A stretch of DNA of 53,219 nucleotides from Opitutales bacterium (GCA_020831585.1 JAFIGE010000014.1:1-53219); one strand, 5' to 3'; shown: positions 1 to 8,983, counted from the stretch's first letter. Translations and numbers: made by a program. The notes: generated by a model not told the origin, from the letters alone.

Positions 1-508
1 CCGTATCCGCCTCCACGATTACACTGCGGAAACGCTCCGCCCAGAAAGTCCCCACCGTCCCGTGCTTCTGATTATACCACAAAGTAAAGCGCGTCTTCAC
101 CTCCCGCATGAAGACCGACACATCCCCCATCCGCGCCTTCAGGCGTCGACGAATCCCCTCAGCGGAATCCCTGTTCTTAGTCAAAATCACCTCCAGATCA
201 TCCGCATCCAAGCCCAGCGAAGCACACCGCGTCCCCCCATACAGCGCCCGAAACCGCGCCACCAGGCCCGCATCGTCCAAATCCTCGGTCTCCTTCGGAT
301 CCAGCCGCACAAAGATATGAAAGTGATTCGCCATAAAGCAATACGTCAGCACCTCCATCCCCGCAAACGCCGCCTGCGAGCGCATAATATGGCGCATCGC
401 CTCCATCGCCTCTTCATCCATCAGCCGTCTTTTCTGCACCACCCGCGAAATAAGGTGATGGCAAGCCAGTCGTGGATACTTCAGCCGCCTACAAAACTTC
501 CTGCTCAT
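1..508 (-). CDS. REP-associated tyrosine transposase (RAYT), N-terminal part, cut by window start
   Basis: This is the first 169 codons of a Y1/HUH single-strand transposase of the RAYT (TnpA-REP) family; the C-terminus lies outside the window. Translation from the ATG at 508 begins MSRKFCRRLKYPRL and contains the HUH metal-binding motif NHFHIF. It is nearly identical to the complete copy at 41995-42978, which shows where the rest should be. RAYTs nick and join hairpin-forming REP-type sequences and are usually single-copy housekeeping-like genes, so three copies in one window is unusual. The window edge rather than a stop codon truncates it. The family call is firm; whether this copy is intact cannot be judged here. 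Confidence 0.9.
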   Translation of the reverse strand, partial: MSRKFCRRLKYPRLACHHLISRVVQKRRLMDEEAMEAMRHIMRSQAAFAGMEVLTYCFMANHFHIFVRLDPKETEDLDDAGLVARFRALYGGTRCASLGLDADDLEVILTKNRDSAEGIRRRLKARMGDVSVFMREVKTRFTLWYNQKHGTVGTFWAERFRSVIVEADT

Positions 509-548
509 GATGCCACTCAAACACCTGCCTAGCCTCTGTCAATGATGC

Positions 549-563
549 AATGTTCAGAACATT
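549..563. promoter_or_regulatory. 15-bp perfect palindrome upstream of RAYT copy 1
   Basis: AATGTTC-A-GAACATT has 7-bp arms and a 1-nt centre, 40 bp upstream of the RAYT start at 508. The identical 15-mer lies at 43020-43034, 41 bp upstream of the second RAYT. Beyond the palindrome the two loci stop resembling each other, so it marks the 5' edge of the shared unit. It could be an operator or the hairpin recognised by the transposase. Confidence 0.7.
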
Positions 564-702
564 AAAAAAAGTTCCCAGTTCCAAGTTGGTGATGGATTCT
601 GTTTTAAGTCAAGGGGCCGGATTGCCTAACAATAAAGTGATTTCGCCCCGCCGGTGAAGCGATACGAGGTGGTCATTGACAGGGCAGGGCAGTTTGCCTT
701 GA

Positions 703-1092
703 GTGCTTTTTGTGAAGGTCTGGCTGGCAAGCATCTTTCTTTTGGCGACGTTTTTGTCGTCAGCTTGCTGCTGTGATTTGGCCGCCTGGGTAGCGGCACC
801 TGAGCAGACTGCGGGCTGCTGCGGGGTGCCTGCGCCGGATTCCGATCCGGGTAAATCTGGTTCGTGTCCGGGCGGGGGTGCCTGCGGGCTCTTCGTTTGC
901 GGGGAAAGGCTCGCTGATCCGCTCATGGTGGAAGCTTTCTCTACCTGCCTGCCGGCCGCCCCGCCTATTACCGGAAAGATAGCTTTGGCGAAACCGCCGG
1001 AGATCGCGCCTTCCGGAAGTCTTCCTATGGACCCCGTGCGATTCGGTGGCGGGGTCTCGTACAGGTTGTTGTATTGCGTTCACCTTCTTTGA
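703..1092 (+). CDS. Small exported Cys-rich protein preceding the metal efflux operon
   Basis: A 129-residue protein with a hydrophobic N-terminal export segment (roughly residues 5-22, ending SSACCCD). It has ten cysteines, including CCC, CC and a CxxxxxCxxxxC cluster in a Gly/Pro-rich middle. The start is GTG at 703, with another GTG at 712. It lies 155 bp upstream of the CusC-like gene on the same strand, so a periplasmic metal-binding or accessory role is inferred from context and cysteine content only. I do not recognise a named family; small proteins of this kind occur ahead of HME-RND operons. Its Cys spacing does not match CusF, which binds copper through Met/His/Trp. Coding status is likely but not certain. 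Confidence 0.55.
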   Translation: MLFVKVWLASIFLLATFLSSACCCDLAAWVAAPEQTAGCCGVPAPDSDPGKSGSCPGGGACGLFVCGERLADPLMVEAFSTCLPAAPPITGKIALAKPPEIAPSGSLPMDPVRFGGGVSYRLLYCVHLL

Positions 1093-1208
1093 GGGCAGAG
1101 CCAAAGGGCCGCGTTAAAGGTCATTAGGCATTTTACACCGGGCGGGTTTCCTTCCCGTCATCGTCTTGGGCGCGGATAATCTCCTCAGCTCCCTTCCTTC
1201 CCTCTGTG

Positions 1209-1240
1209 CCGCACGTGCGGAACCCGTTGTTCGCAACAAC
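1209..1240. promoter_or_regulatory. Two adjacent palindromes in the cusC-like leader
   Basis: CCGCACGTGCGG (1209-1220) is a perfect 12-bp palindrome. GTTGTT-CGC-AACAAC (1226-1240) is a perfect 6-bp stem with a 3-nt loop, ending 7 nt before the chosen ATG at 1248. Their position between the Cys-rich gene and the CusC-like gene suggests an operator or a leader hairpin affecting translation. No function is demonstrated. Confidence 0.4.
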
Positions 1241-1247
1241 TCATTCC

Positions 1248-2468
1248 ATGAACACACCCTTTCTCCGGGCTTCTGCCCTCCTTGCCGTCCTGCCTCTTTT
1301 TGTGCGGGCGGATGCATTGCCCGCCCCTGCCGGGCCGGATGATTTCATTGCCCATGCCCGTCTGCACAATGCCGCGCTGGCCGCCGCCACCCACCGCGTG
1401 GAGGCCGCCCGCGAGCGCGTTGGCCCAGCCCGCACACTGCCCGACCCCCTGCTCATGTATGGTTACTACCTCCGGCGCATGGAGACGCGGCAGACGATTG
1501 GTGTAAGCCAGGCGTTTCCCTTTCCGGGCACACTATCGCGGCGCGCTGCCGTGGCGGAAGCGCAAACCGGGGTGCGTTTTCAGGAAGCTGAGGCGGTGCG
1601 CCTGAGTATGGAGGAAGCGATCCGCACCAGCTATGCCGAGTTGGCCCTGCTCGAAGAATCTATCCGCCTCGTGGCTGAGAACAAGGAGCTATTGGACACG
1701 GTGGCCGGGGTGGTGGAGTCCCGCTTGGGAGCGGGGCGCTCGGCCAGCGCGGACTTGATCCGCATCGAGGTGGAGCGGATTCGCCTGGAAGACGAACAGC
1801 TCCGCCTGGAGGCACGGCGGCCCTATCTGCAAGCGCAGCTCGATGCCCTTACCGGGCGTAACCCCGCCGAAATCTTCCCTTCACTCCAGCCCCTGACCGA
1901 GCTTGTGAGCGGGGAGGACTCCCCTCCTTTCGCCGACCTGAACCTCGCGCACAATCCCGTGCTGGAGGGAATTGAGCGCGCCCTCGCGGGGAACCGCGTC
2001 GCCATCGAGTTGGCTCAGCGCGAGGGACGCCCCGGGTTTTCCGTCGGTGCTGAATGGATGGATGCACGCGGGGGCGGACGCGACGAGGTGCGCCTCACCT
2101 TGGGGGTCAGCCTGCCGGTGTGGCGGGAGCGCTACCGCTCCGGCGTACGCGAAGCCCGCGCCGAACAGCGTGCCCTCGAAGCCGACCACCTCGATCTGCG
2201 CCGTCGCCTCCTTGCTGAAATCCGTCAGGCCGAGGACAAACTCCGCGACGCCGAACGCCGTCTAGCCCTCTACGAGGGTCGCCTCATGGAGCGTGCCCGC
2301 GAAGCCCTGGCAGCGGAGGAGAGCGCCTACCGCGCGGGCGGCAGCGATCTGCTCAACCTCATCGACGCCCGCCGCGTGCTCCTCGATATCGAACGCACCC
2401 ACCGCCAGGCCCTCGCCGAAGCCTACACCGCCCGCGCCGTCCTCCGCCGTATCTTCGGCGACCACTGA
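1248..2468 (+). CDS. TolC/CusC-family outer-membrane efflux protein
   Basis: A 406-residue outer-membrane channel subunit of a tripartite heavy-metal RND efflux pump. A signal peptide is visible (MNTPFLRASALLAVLPLFVRA). The body is the alpha-helical repeat typical of outer membrane efflux proteins, with two similar halves rich in Ala/Glu/Arg and the motifs LPDPLLMYGYYLRRME and QAFPFPGTLSRRA. An upstream in-frame ATG at 1206 would add 14 residues, but the signal peptide favours 1248. The CusB-like gene follows after 35 bp and CusA-like overlaps that, so the three form one operon. Metal specificity cannot be read from this subunit. Confidence 0.9.
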   Translation: MNTPFLRASALLAVLPLFVRADALPAPAGPDDFIAHARLHNAALAAATHRVEAARERVGPARTLPDPLLMYGYYLRRMETRQTIGVSQAFPFPGTLSRRAAVAEAQTGVRFQEAEAVRLSMEEAIRTSYAELALLEESIRLVAENKELLDTVAGVVESRLGAGRSASADLIRIEVERIRLEDEQLRLEARRPYLQAQLDALTGRNPAEIFPSLQPLTELVSGEDSPPFADLNLAHNPVLEGIERALAGNRVAIELAQREGRPGFSVGAEWMDARGGGRDEVRLTLGVSLPVWRERYRSGVREARAEQRALEADHLDLRRRLLAEIRQAEDKLRDAERRLALYEGRLMERAREALAAEESAYRAGGSDLLNLIDARRVLLDIERTHRQALAEAYTARAVLRRIFGDH

Positions 2469-2503
2469 ACCCATTTTTCCATCCGCACCCACCCTTTCCG
2501 AAA

Positions 2504-4945
2504 ATGAACACACCCGATTCCACGCCTGCATCGACGCCCGGGCGGCGTCCGGCCTCCGAGCCACCCCCGTCTCCCGAGAGCGCCGGTCCCCGCCTCTCGA
2601 CGATCCTTGTATTTGTCGCTGGCGGGCTGCTCTTTCTGCTCCTTGGGGTCGCCCTGGCGAAGCCCCTCGGCAGCCTCTGGGAGCGGCTCACGGCCCACAC
2701 CGTCGGGCACACTGGCGATCATGATCACAACGGCCAGTGGTATATCAGTGGCATGCACCCGTGGATCATCCGGCCGGAGCCTGGCTTCTGCCCGGTCTGC
2801 GGGATGGAGCTGACGCCCCTCGATCCCGGGATGCTCTCGGGTGAGCTGGCCATTGACCCGCAGATCGTGGCCAACATCGGCGTGCGCCTTGCCGCTGTCA
2901 CCGAAGGTGCCTTCCGCACTTCCCTCCATACCGTGGGCACGGTGGAGGTGGACGAACGCCTTCGGCGCGAAGTCGTTCTGCGGGCACCGGCCTTTGTCGA
3001 GCGCCTGCATGCCCGCTACGTGGGGCAGCGGGTGGCCGAGGGCGATGTCCTCGCGGAAATCCACAGTCCGGAAATCCTCGGTGCGCTCAACGAACTCCTC
3101 TCCCTCACCCGCCGCGACCCGCGGGGCGCGGAAGCCCGCGCCACCCGCCAGCGTTTGCGCGTGCTCGGTCTCCAGCCAGAGCAGATCGAAGCCATCGAAG
3201 CGAGCGGGGAGGTGCCTTGGACAGTGGAGTTGCGCAGCCCGGCGGACGGGGTGGTCATGGCCTTGAACGGTTTTGAGGGGCAGTCCATCCCCTCAGGCGG
3301 TCGCCTCCTCGAGCTGGCCGATTTGCGCAAGGTATGGGTGCTCGCGACGATTTTCGAGAGCCAACTCGACCGCGTGAGCGAGGGTATGCCGGCCACAGCG
3401 GTGGTGGGCAAGCCGGGCGGGACGCGCCTCGACGGGGAGGTGAGCTACCTTTACCCCACTCTTGATCCGCGCACGCGGCAGGGGCGCATGCGTCTCGAGT
3501 TTGACAATGCCGACGGGCGGCTCAAGCCGGGCATGTTTGTCCGCGTGGAAATCGACGACACCGGCGATGCCGATGTGCGGCAAGTCCCGCGCGAGGCCGT
3601 GCTCGATACGGGCGTGCGTCAGATCGTCTTCATCAGTCGGGGCGACGGTCGTTTCGAGCCGCGCGAGGTGCGGATCGGTCGGGAGAGTGAACGCGGCATG
3701 GTCGAGATCTTGAGCGGCCTCAGCGTGAATGAGAGGGTCGTGGTGAGCGGTCAGTTTCTCCTCGACAGTGAAAGCCGCTTGCGGGAATCGCTTCTCAAGT
3801 TGGTTATGGGGGAAACAGCGGCGGAACAGCGCGTGCAGGCACCCGTGGAGGCCACGCCCGTGCTGGAGACGATGCCCGCCGGCCTCGGTGCCGGGCTCAC
3901 CCGCCTACTCGATGCGTATCTCGAAGCCATCGAACCGCTCATTCACGATCACATCGATGGCGTGGCTGCCGCCGCCGAAGGGATGCAGGCCGCTGCGGCG
4001 TCCATCCATGCCCTCGGGGGCCTCCCGCCCATCGTGGCCGACCTTGTAAAGCAATCCTCCGCACAGATGCGCGAAGCCGCCACGGCCCTTGCACAGGCGC
4101 GGTCGGTGCGCTCGGCCCGCATCGCTTTGCGCGACTTGAGCGATCCGCTGCGCGAACTGCTCCACGCCACCGGTCTACCCCCGGAGTATGCGAACGAGGT
4201 CCACGAGATCCGCTGCCCGATGTTCCCCGAACTGGGAGACATGGCCTGGTGGTTCCAGCGGGACACCACCACCGCCAACCCCTATATGGGGCAGGGCATG
4301 CTCACCTGTCAGGACCGCCGCTTCGCCCTCCCGCGCACCGGGCAGCGGCCGGAAGAGACCCCCGCGCCCGTTACCGCGCAGGCGGAGGAACCGTCGGCGA
4401 AGGAAGTGGCGCTGGGCGAGATCACGGAGTTTCCCTCCATGCGCCTGGGGGAGGCCGGGGAGACTGCCCTCGCTGAAGCCTTGCGCGCATATCTCGCCAT
4501 CGGCAAACGCCTCGTCGGCGATAGCCTGAGCGGTGTTCCCGGAGAAGCCGGCCGCCTCGCCGGTGCCCTTGACCGCTTGACCGATGCGGGCACAGCAGAC
4601 ACGCCCCACGCCTTTCACCGCGATGATCTCTTGGGCCGCATGCGTGTGGCAACGCAAACAATCCGCCGGAGCGACAACCTTGCCGACGCGCGCATGGCCT
4701 TTGCCATCCTTGGCGAGGAACTCACGGGCTTCCTTCAAGCCACCGGCGTGCCGGAGCAGATCGGCGACGACCTCATCGCGGCGCGCTGCCACATGTTCCC
4801 GACCTTCGGGGAAAACGGTTGGTGGATTCAAATCGCCGGACCGCTGGAAAATCCCCTGTGGGGCCCCGCCATGCTCCGTTGCGCCGACCAGCGCCGCGAC
4901 CTTCCCCGCGCCACCTCGATGAACGGAGGACACCCCCATGATTGA
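2504..4945 (+). CDS. CusB-like RND periplasmic adaptor with heavy-metal-binding domain and two C-terminal DUF3347-like domains
   Basis: An 813-residue membrane fusion protein linking the inner-membrane pump to the outer-membrane channel. An N-terminal membrane anchor (about residues 32-52) is followed by a His-rich stretch and a heavy-metal-binding domain around residues 78-108 (GMHPWI...FCPVCGMELTP). The usual barrel-sandwich/beta-barrel core extends to about residue 445. The C-terminal 360 residues hold two copies of a DUF3347-like helical domain (about 455-608 and 638-803). Each ends in the same pattern, RCPMFPELGDMAWWFQ...GMLTC and RCHMFPTFGENGWWIQ...AMLRC, which looks like a Cys/Met metal site. 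Typical CusB proteins are about 400 residues; one DUF3347 is known in family members and two in tandem is unusual. The stop overlaps the CusA start by 8 nt. Confidence 0.92.
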   Translation: MNTPDSTPASTPGRRPASEPPPSPESAGPRLSTILVFVAGGLLFLLLGVALAKPLGSLWERLTAHTVGHTGDHDHNGQWYISGMHPWIIRPEPGFCPVCGMELTPLDPGMLSGELAIDPQIVANIGVRLAAVTEGAFRTSLHTVGTVEVDERLRREVVLRAPAFVERLHARYVGQRVAEGDVLAEIHSPEILGALNELLSLTRRDPRGAEARATRQRLRVLGLQPEQIEAIEASGEVPWTVELRSPADGVVMALNGFEGQSIPSGGRLLELADLRKVWVLATIFESQLDRVSEGMPATAVVGKPGGTRLDGEVSYLYPTLDPRTRQGRMRLEFDNADGRLKPGMFVRVEIDDTGDADVRQVPREAVLDTGVRQIVFISRGDGRFEPREVRIGRESERGMVEILSGLSVNERVVVSGQFLLDSESRLRESLLKLVMGETAAEQRVQAPVEATPVLETMPAGLGAGLTRLLDAYLEAIEPLIHDHIDGVAAAAEGMQAAAASIHALGGLPPIVADLVKQSSAQMREAATALAQARSVRSARIALRDLSDPLRELLHATGLPPEYANEVHEIRCPMFPELGDMAWWFQRDTTTANPYMGQGMLTCQDRRFALPRTGQRPEETPAPVTAQAEEPSAKEVALGEITEFPSMRLGEAGETALAEALRAYLAIGKRLVGDSLSGVPGEAGRLAGALDRLTDAGTADTPHAFHRDDLLGRMRVATQTIRRSDNLADARMAFAILGEELTGFLQATGVPEQIGDDLIAARCHMFPTFGENGWWIQIAGPLENPLWGPAMLRCADQRRDLPRATSMNGGHPHD

Positions 4946-7900
4946 GCGGCTCATCGATGCCTCTATCCGGAACCGCGCCCTGGTTCTGCTCCTCGCCGTC
5001 GCCGTTGCCGCCCTCGGCATGTGGTCAATGCGCAACCTCACGGTCGATGCCATCCCCGACCTCTCCGATGTGCAGGTGGTGGTGGTGACCGAGTTTCCCG
5101 GCCAGGCCCCGCAGGTCGTCGAAAATCAGGTGACCAATCCGCTCGCCCGCGCCCTCCTCGCCGTGCCCGATGCCCGCGATGTGCGGGGTTACAGCATGTT
5201 TGGCGTGAGCTTTGTGTATGTGCTTTTTGAGGACGGGACGGACCTCTACTGGGCGCGTGCCCGCGTCCTCGAGCAACTGAGCACCATCGCCCCCCGCCTT
5301 CCCGATACAGCCTCGGCCCAACTCGGACCGGACGCCACCGGCGTCGGCTGGGTCTACCAATATGTCCTCACCACCGGCCTGCATTCGCCGGAGTTCCCCA
5401 ACGGATTCTGGCACGACCCGCTGACGGATACGTGGTTCACCGCTCCTGATGAGTTGCCCAACGATCCCGCCACGCGCGACCGCCTTGTGCGCTTCCGCGT
5501 CTTTCCGGAAAACGGCGGCCGAACCACTTGTCCGGTATCGGGTGTGCCGCTACAACGGCCCGATATCGACCTCTCCGAACTGCGCGGCTTGCAGGATTGG
5601 TTCTTGCGCTACGAACTGACCGCCGTCCGGGGCGTGAGCGAGATCGCCACCGTCGGCGGCTTCGAAAAGCAGTATCAGGTGACCGTCGATCCGGCCGTGC
5701 TGCTCGCCTACGGCCTCACCTTCGGTGAGATCGCCGATGCCATCCGCGCCTCCAACCTCGACACGGGCGGGCGCTCCCTTGAAATCAGCGAGACCCAATA
5801 CATGGTGCGCTCGCGCGGCTACCTGGGCACGCTCGATGAGGACATCATTGCCGACCTTCCCACCGATGGCATCAGCCTCATGCGGGCCCGCACCCGGCAA
5901 GTGCGTGAGGACCTGGCCAGCATTCCGCTGGGCGTGGGCGAGGGAGGCGTGCCCATCCTCCTGGGCGAAATCGCGCGCATCGACGTGGGCCCGGAGATCC
6001 GCCAGGGGATGGTGGACTGGAACGGCGAGGGGGAAACCGTCGGCGGCATCGTCATCATGCGCTTCGGCGAAAATGCCCGCGACACCATCGCCCGCGTGAA
6101 AGACCGTTTGCAGGGGCTCGAAGCCGCCTTGCCCGCCGGGGTCGGGATTGAGGTGGGGTATGATCGCTCCGACCTTATCGACCGCTCCATCGCCACCCTG
6201 AGCAACACCCTCCTCAAGGAGATGCTCGCCGTGACGCTCGTCATGATCCTCTTCCTCCTGCACGTGCGCAGCGCCCTTGTGGCTGCGCTCGTCCTGCCCT
6301 CCGCCGTGCTCATGAGCCTCACAGCCATGCAACTGATGGGGATCAATGCCAACATCATGAGCTTGGGCGGCATCGCCATCGCCATCGGCGTGATGGTCGA
6401 TTGCTCCATCGTCATGGTGGAAAATGCGCACAAGCACCTCGAAGCCGAAAAGGCCGCCGCGCGCGAGGGCCGCGCCACGCGCACACAGGTCGAGGTCGTC
6501 AGCGATGCCGCCCGAGAAGTGGGCCCGACACTCTTCTTCAGCCTGCTTGTCATCACGATCAGCTTTCTCCCTATCTTCATTCTGGGCGAGCAATCGGGTC
6601 GCCTCTTCAAGCCCCTCGCCTACACCAAGACCTTTGCCATGGCAGCCGCCTCGGTGCTCGCGGTCACCCTCACGCCCGTGCTCATGGTCTATTTCGTGAA
6701 GGAGCACGTTCTCCCCGAGCGTTGGGCTGTTTGGCGGCGGTGGCTCACCCTGGCCGCCATTGCCCTGATCCCCGCCGTCGTGGTCTTTCTGCTACCTCTG
6801 GAGGTCTTGCTTCCCTGGCGGGGATGGATCGCCGTCGGCTGGATTCTGCTCGTCCTCATCCTCTTCGCGCCCCAGCGAATTCCCGAAGAGGACAAGAATC
6901 CCGTCACGCGCATCCTCGAAACGATCTACGCGCCCTTCCTCGCGCTCTCCATCCGCTTCCGCCTTCCTCTGCTGCTTGCATCCGTTGCGGCCGTGGCCGT
7001 GACGCTGCTTTGGCCCCTGCGCGAATTGGGCACGGAGTTCATGCCCCCTCTCGAAGAGGGCGATCTCCTTTACATGCCCACGACTGTCGAGCCCGGCCTG
7101 AGCTACACCAAGGCGGTGGAGCTTTTGCAGCAGACCGACAAGCTCATCGCCGCTTTCCCCGAGGTCGTGGCCGTGAAAGGCAAAATCGGACGCGCCGAGA
7201 GCGCCACCGATCCCGCCCCCTTCAACATGATCGAGACTACGATCACGCTCCATCGTGACATGAAACAATGGCGGCATGTTCCCCGCCCGCGCTTCTTCAC
7301 AAACTGGCCGAGCTGGATGCGATGGGCACCCGCAAAGGTTTTTTCGGAATCGCGGCCCATCACCATGGACGAGTTGATTTACGGCTTTGAACTGCCCGAC
7401 GGCAGCCGCCATCCGGGGCTCGATTCCGCCGTGCAAATCCCCGGCCTGGCGAACGCCTGGACGATGCCCATCCGCGCCCGCATCGACATGCTTTCGACCG
7501 GTTTTCGCACGCCCGTGGGCATCAAATTCATGGGCACTGAACTGGGTACCCTGGCGGACCTCGCCCGGCGGGCCGAGCAAATCATCGCCACCGACCCCGA
7601 GCTGGGACCCTTCACGACAAGCGCATTCGCGGAGCGGGCCGAGGGTGGCAAGTATCTCGACATCACGCCCGATCGCGCGGCCCTCGCCCGATACAACCTC
7701 TCCATGGTCCGTTTCCAGGAAGTCATCGCCGGCGCCCTCGGCGGCATGCCTGTGACGGAAACGATTGAAGGACTCGACCGCTACAGCGTGAACCTTCGCT
7801 ACCCGCGGGAGCTTCGCGACAACCTCCCCATGCTGCGCCAACTCCTTGTCGATACGCCCACGGGGGCACAGGTGCCCCTCGGCGATTTGGCGAGCCTGGG

Positions 7901-8618
7901 CCTGCGCGACGGACCCTCCATGATCCGGAGCGAAAACGCCCGCCCCTCCGCCTGGGTTTACATCGACATCGCCGACATCGATGTGGGCACTTACGTGGAG
8001 AGGGCGCGACGCCTTATCGAACGCGAGCTCCCCCTGCCACCGGGCTATTCCCTCGTCTGGTCGGGACAGTTTGAATATATCCAGTCCGCCCGGGCTCAGT
8101 TCATGGTCGCGATCCCGCTCACGCTCATCGGTATTGTCCTGCTCCTCTACCTTGCCACACGCAGCTGGGCGCGCGTCCTCCTCATCTTCCTCACCCTCAG
8201 CTTCAGCGTCATCGGGGCCATCTGGTTCCTCTGGTTGCTCGACTACAACCTCTCCGTGGCCGTGGTCGTGGGCATCATCGCCCTTCTCGGCCTGGACGCC
8301 GAGACCAGCCTCATCATGCTCCTGTATTTGGATACCTCCTACGAGAAGTTCAAAAAAGAAGGCCGCCTGACCAACCGCAACGCCCTCTGGCAGGCGGTCT
8401 ATCATGGGGCCGTGCAGCGCATCCGTCCCAAGACCATGACCGTGGTCACAACCATCGCCGGGCTCCTGCCCCTCCTCTTTGCCACCGGTGCCGGTGCCGA
8501 CACCATGAGCCGCCTCGCCGCCCCCATGATCGGCGGCCTCCTGACCAGTTTCCTCCTCGAACTCCTCATCTACCCCGCCATCTACTACCAAATGCGCCTC
8601 CGCGAACTGAAGCGGTAA
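4938..8618 (+). CDS. CusA/CzcA-type heavy-metal RND efflux permease
   Basis: A 1226-residue inner-membrane proton antiporter of the HME-RND family, pumping metal ions out through the CusC-like channel. The N-terminus (MIERLIDASIRNRALVLLL), the TM4 proton-relay segment GVMVDCSIVMVENAHKHLE (around residue 485) and the C-terminal RIRPKTMTVV/GLLPLLFATGAGAD are family hallmarks. Methionines matching the three Cu/Ag-binding positions of E. coli CusA appear conserved in LLYMPTT, FNMIETT and RIDMLST, which favours Cu(I)/Ag(I). It is longer than E. coli CusA (about 1047). One insertion of about 45 residues near 150-205 contains TTCPVSG, just before the conserved LRGLQDWFLRYEL. Translation is probably coupled to the CusB-like gene by the 8-nt overlap. 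Confidence 0.94.
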   Translation: MIERLIDASIRNRALVLLLAVAVAALGMWSMRNLTVDAIPDLSDVQVVVVTEFPGQAPQVVENQVTNPLARALLAVPDARDVRGYSMFGVSFVYVLFEDGTDLYWARARVLEQLSTIAPRLPDTASAQLGPDATGVGWVYQYVLTTGLHSPEFPNGFWHDPLTDTWFTAPDELPNDPATRDRLVRFRVFPENGGRTTCPVSGVPLQRPDIDLSELRGLQDWFLRYELTAVRGVSEIATVGGFEKQYQVTVDPAVLLAYGLTFGEIADAIRASNLDTGGRSLEISETQYMVRSRGYLGTLDEDIIADLPTDGISLMRARTRQVREDLASIPLGVGEGGVPILLGEIARIDVGPEIRQGMVDWNGEGETVGGIVIMRFGENARDTIARVKDRLQGLEAALPAGVGIEVGYDRSDLIDRSIATLSNTLLKEMLAVTLVMILFLLHVRSALVAALVLPSAVLMSLTAMQLMGINANIMSLGGIAIAIGVMVDCSIVMVENAHKHLEAEKAAAREGRATRTQVEVVSDAAREVGPTLFFSLLVITISFLPIFILGEQSGRLFKPLAYTKTFAMAAASVLAVTLTPVLMVYFVKEHVLPERWAVWRRWLTLAAIALIPAVVVFLLPLEVLLPWRGWIAVGWILLVLILFAPQRIPEEDKNPVTRILETIYAPFLALSIRFRLPLLLASVAAVAVTLLWPLRELGTEFMPPLEEGDLLYMPTTVEPGLSYTKAVELLQQTDKLIAAFPEVVAVKGKIGRAESATDPAPFNMIETTITLHRDMKQWRHVPRPRFFTNWPSWMRWAPAKVFSESRPITMDELIYGFELPDGSRHPGLDSAVQIPGLANAWTMPIRARIDMLSTGFRTPVGIKFMGTELGTLADLARRAEQIIATDPELGPFTTSAFAERAEGGKYLDITPDRAALARYNLSMVRFQEVIAGALGGMPVTETIEGLDRYSVNLRYPRELRDNLPMLRQLLVDTPTGAQVPLGDLASLGLRDGPSMIRSENARPSAWVYIDIADIDVGTYVERARRLIERELPLPPGYSLVWSGQFEYIQSARAQFMVAIPLTLIGIVLLLYLATRSWARVLLIFLTLSFSVIGAIWFLWLLDYNLSVAVVVGIIALLGLDAETSLIMLLYLDTSYEKFKKEGRLTNRNALWQAVYHGAVQRIRPKTMTVVTTIAGLLPLLFATGAGADTMSRLAAPMIGGLLTSFLLELLIYPAIYYQMRLRELKR

Positions 8619-8674
8619 CCCCAAGCCCCCCCCCTCCTCGCCCCCTCGCCCCCTCGCCGCCCCCACAGCATTAG

Positions 8675-8733
8675 TTTTGTCACCTGACAAAAACATTGCT
8701 CCAAGGCGCCTGGCAAAAATTTCGTCAGGTGAC
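8675..8733. promoter_or_regulatory. Operator-like palindromes in the cusA/rpsA convergent spacer
   Basis: TTTTGTCA-CC-TGACAAAA (8675-8692) is a perfect 8-2-8 palindrome. Its core GTCACCTGAC recurs inverted as GTCAGGTGAC at 8724-8733. The elements lie between the 3' ends of two convergent genes, where no promoter is expected, and no obvious U-tract terminator accompanies them. They resemble paired regulator sites. The rest of the 8619-8983 spacer holds a G-run and the rpsA terminator and no credible gene. Confidence 0.45.
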
Positions 8734-8756
8734 CATCGTTTTGCTGCGGTCGCGAC

Positions 8757-8780
8757 GGGGGGGGGTGGGAGGGGGGGGGG
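8757..8780 (+). repeat. G-run tract with quadruplex potential
   Basis: Nine consecutive G, then T, GGG, A and ten G on the plus strand. This low-complexity tract lies in a non-coding spacer, and its exact length may suffer from sequencing error. Confidence 0.6.
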
Positions 8781-8912
8781 CACCGAGGCGAAGGGCAGGC
8801 GGGGTCTTCGGTTTTGATGCCTTTTGGGGTGGGGTTTCGGCTGGGCGTGGGAAATTTGGGCCGACGCTCAGCGACGGAGACCTGGTGAAATGAGGGACCC
8901 GCAATAAAAACG

Positions 8913-8944
8913 AAGCCCCTGCCGGGGAGAACCGGCAGGGGCTT
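8913..8944 (-). terminator. Rho-independent terminator of rpsA
   Basis: A perfect 13-bp stem (AAGCCCCTGCCGG pairing with CCGGCAGGGGCTT) closes a 6-nt loop. Read on the minus strand it is followed by CG and then TTTTTATT, 40 bp downstream of the rpsA stop. This is a textbook intrinsic terminator for rpsA. Confidence 0.92.
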
Positions 8945-8983
8945 GGAAAGAAACGTTTGGTCGCACCAATGGGTGCGCTAACT

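Noticed and set aside
6792-8783. 663-codon minus-strand open frame opposite the CusA-like gene
   Set aside because: High-GC antisense shadow; low-complexity His/Gly/Asp-rich translation and no family motif.
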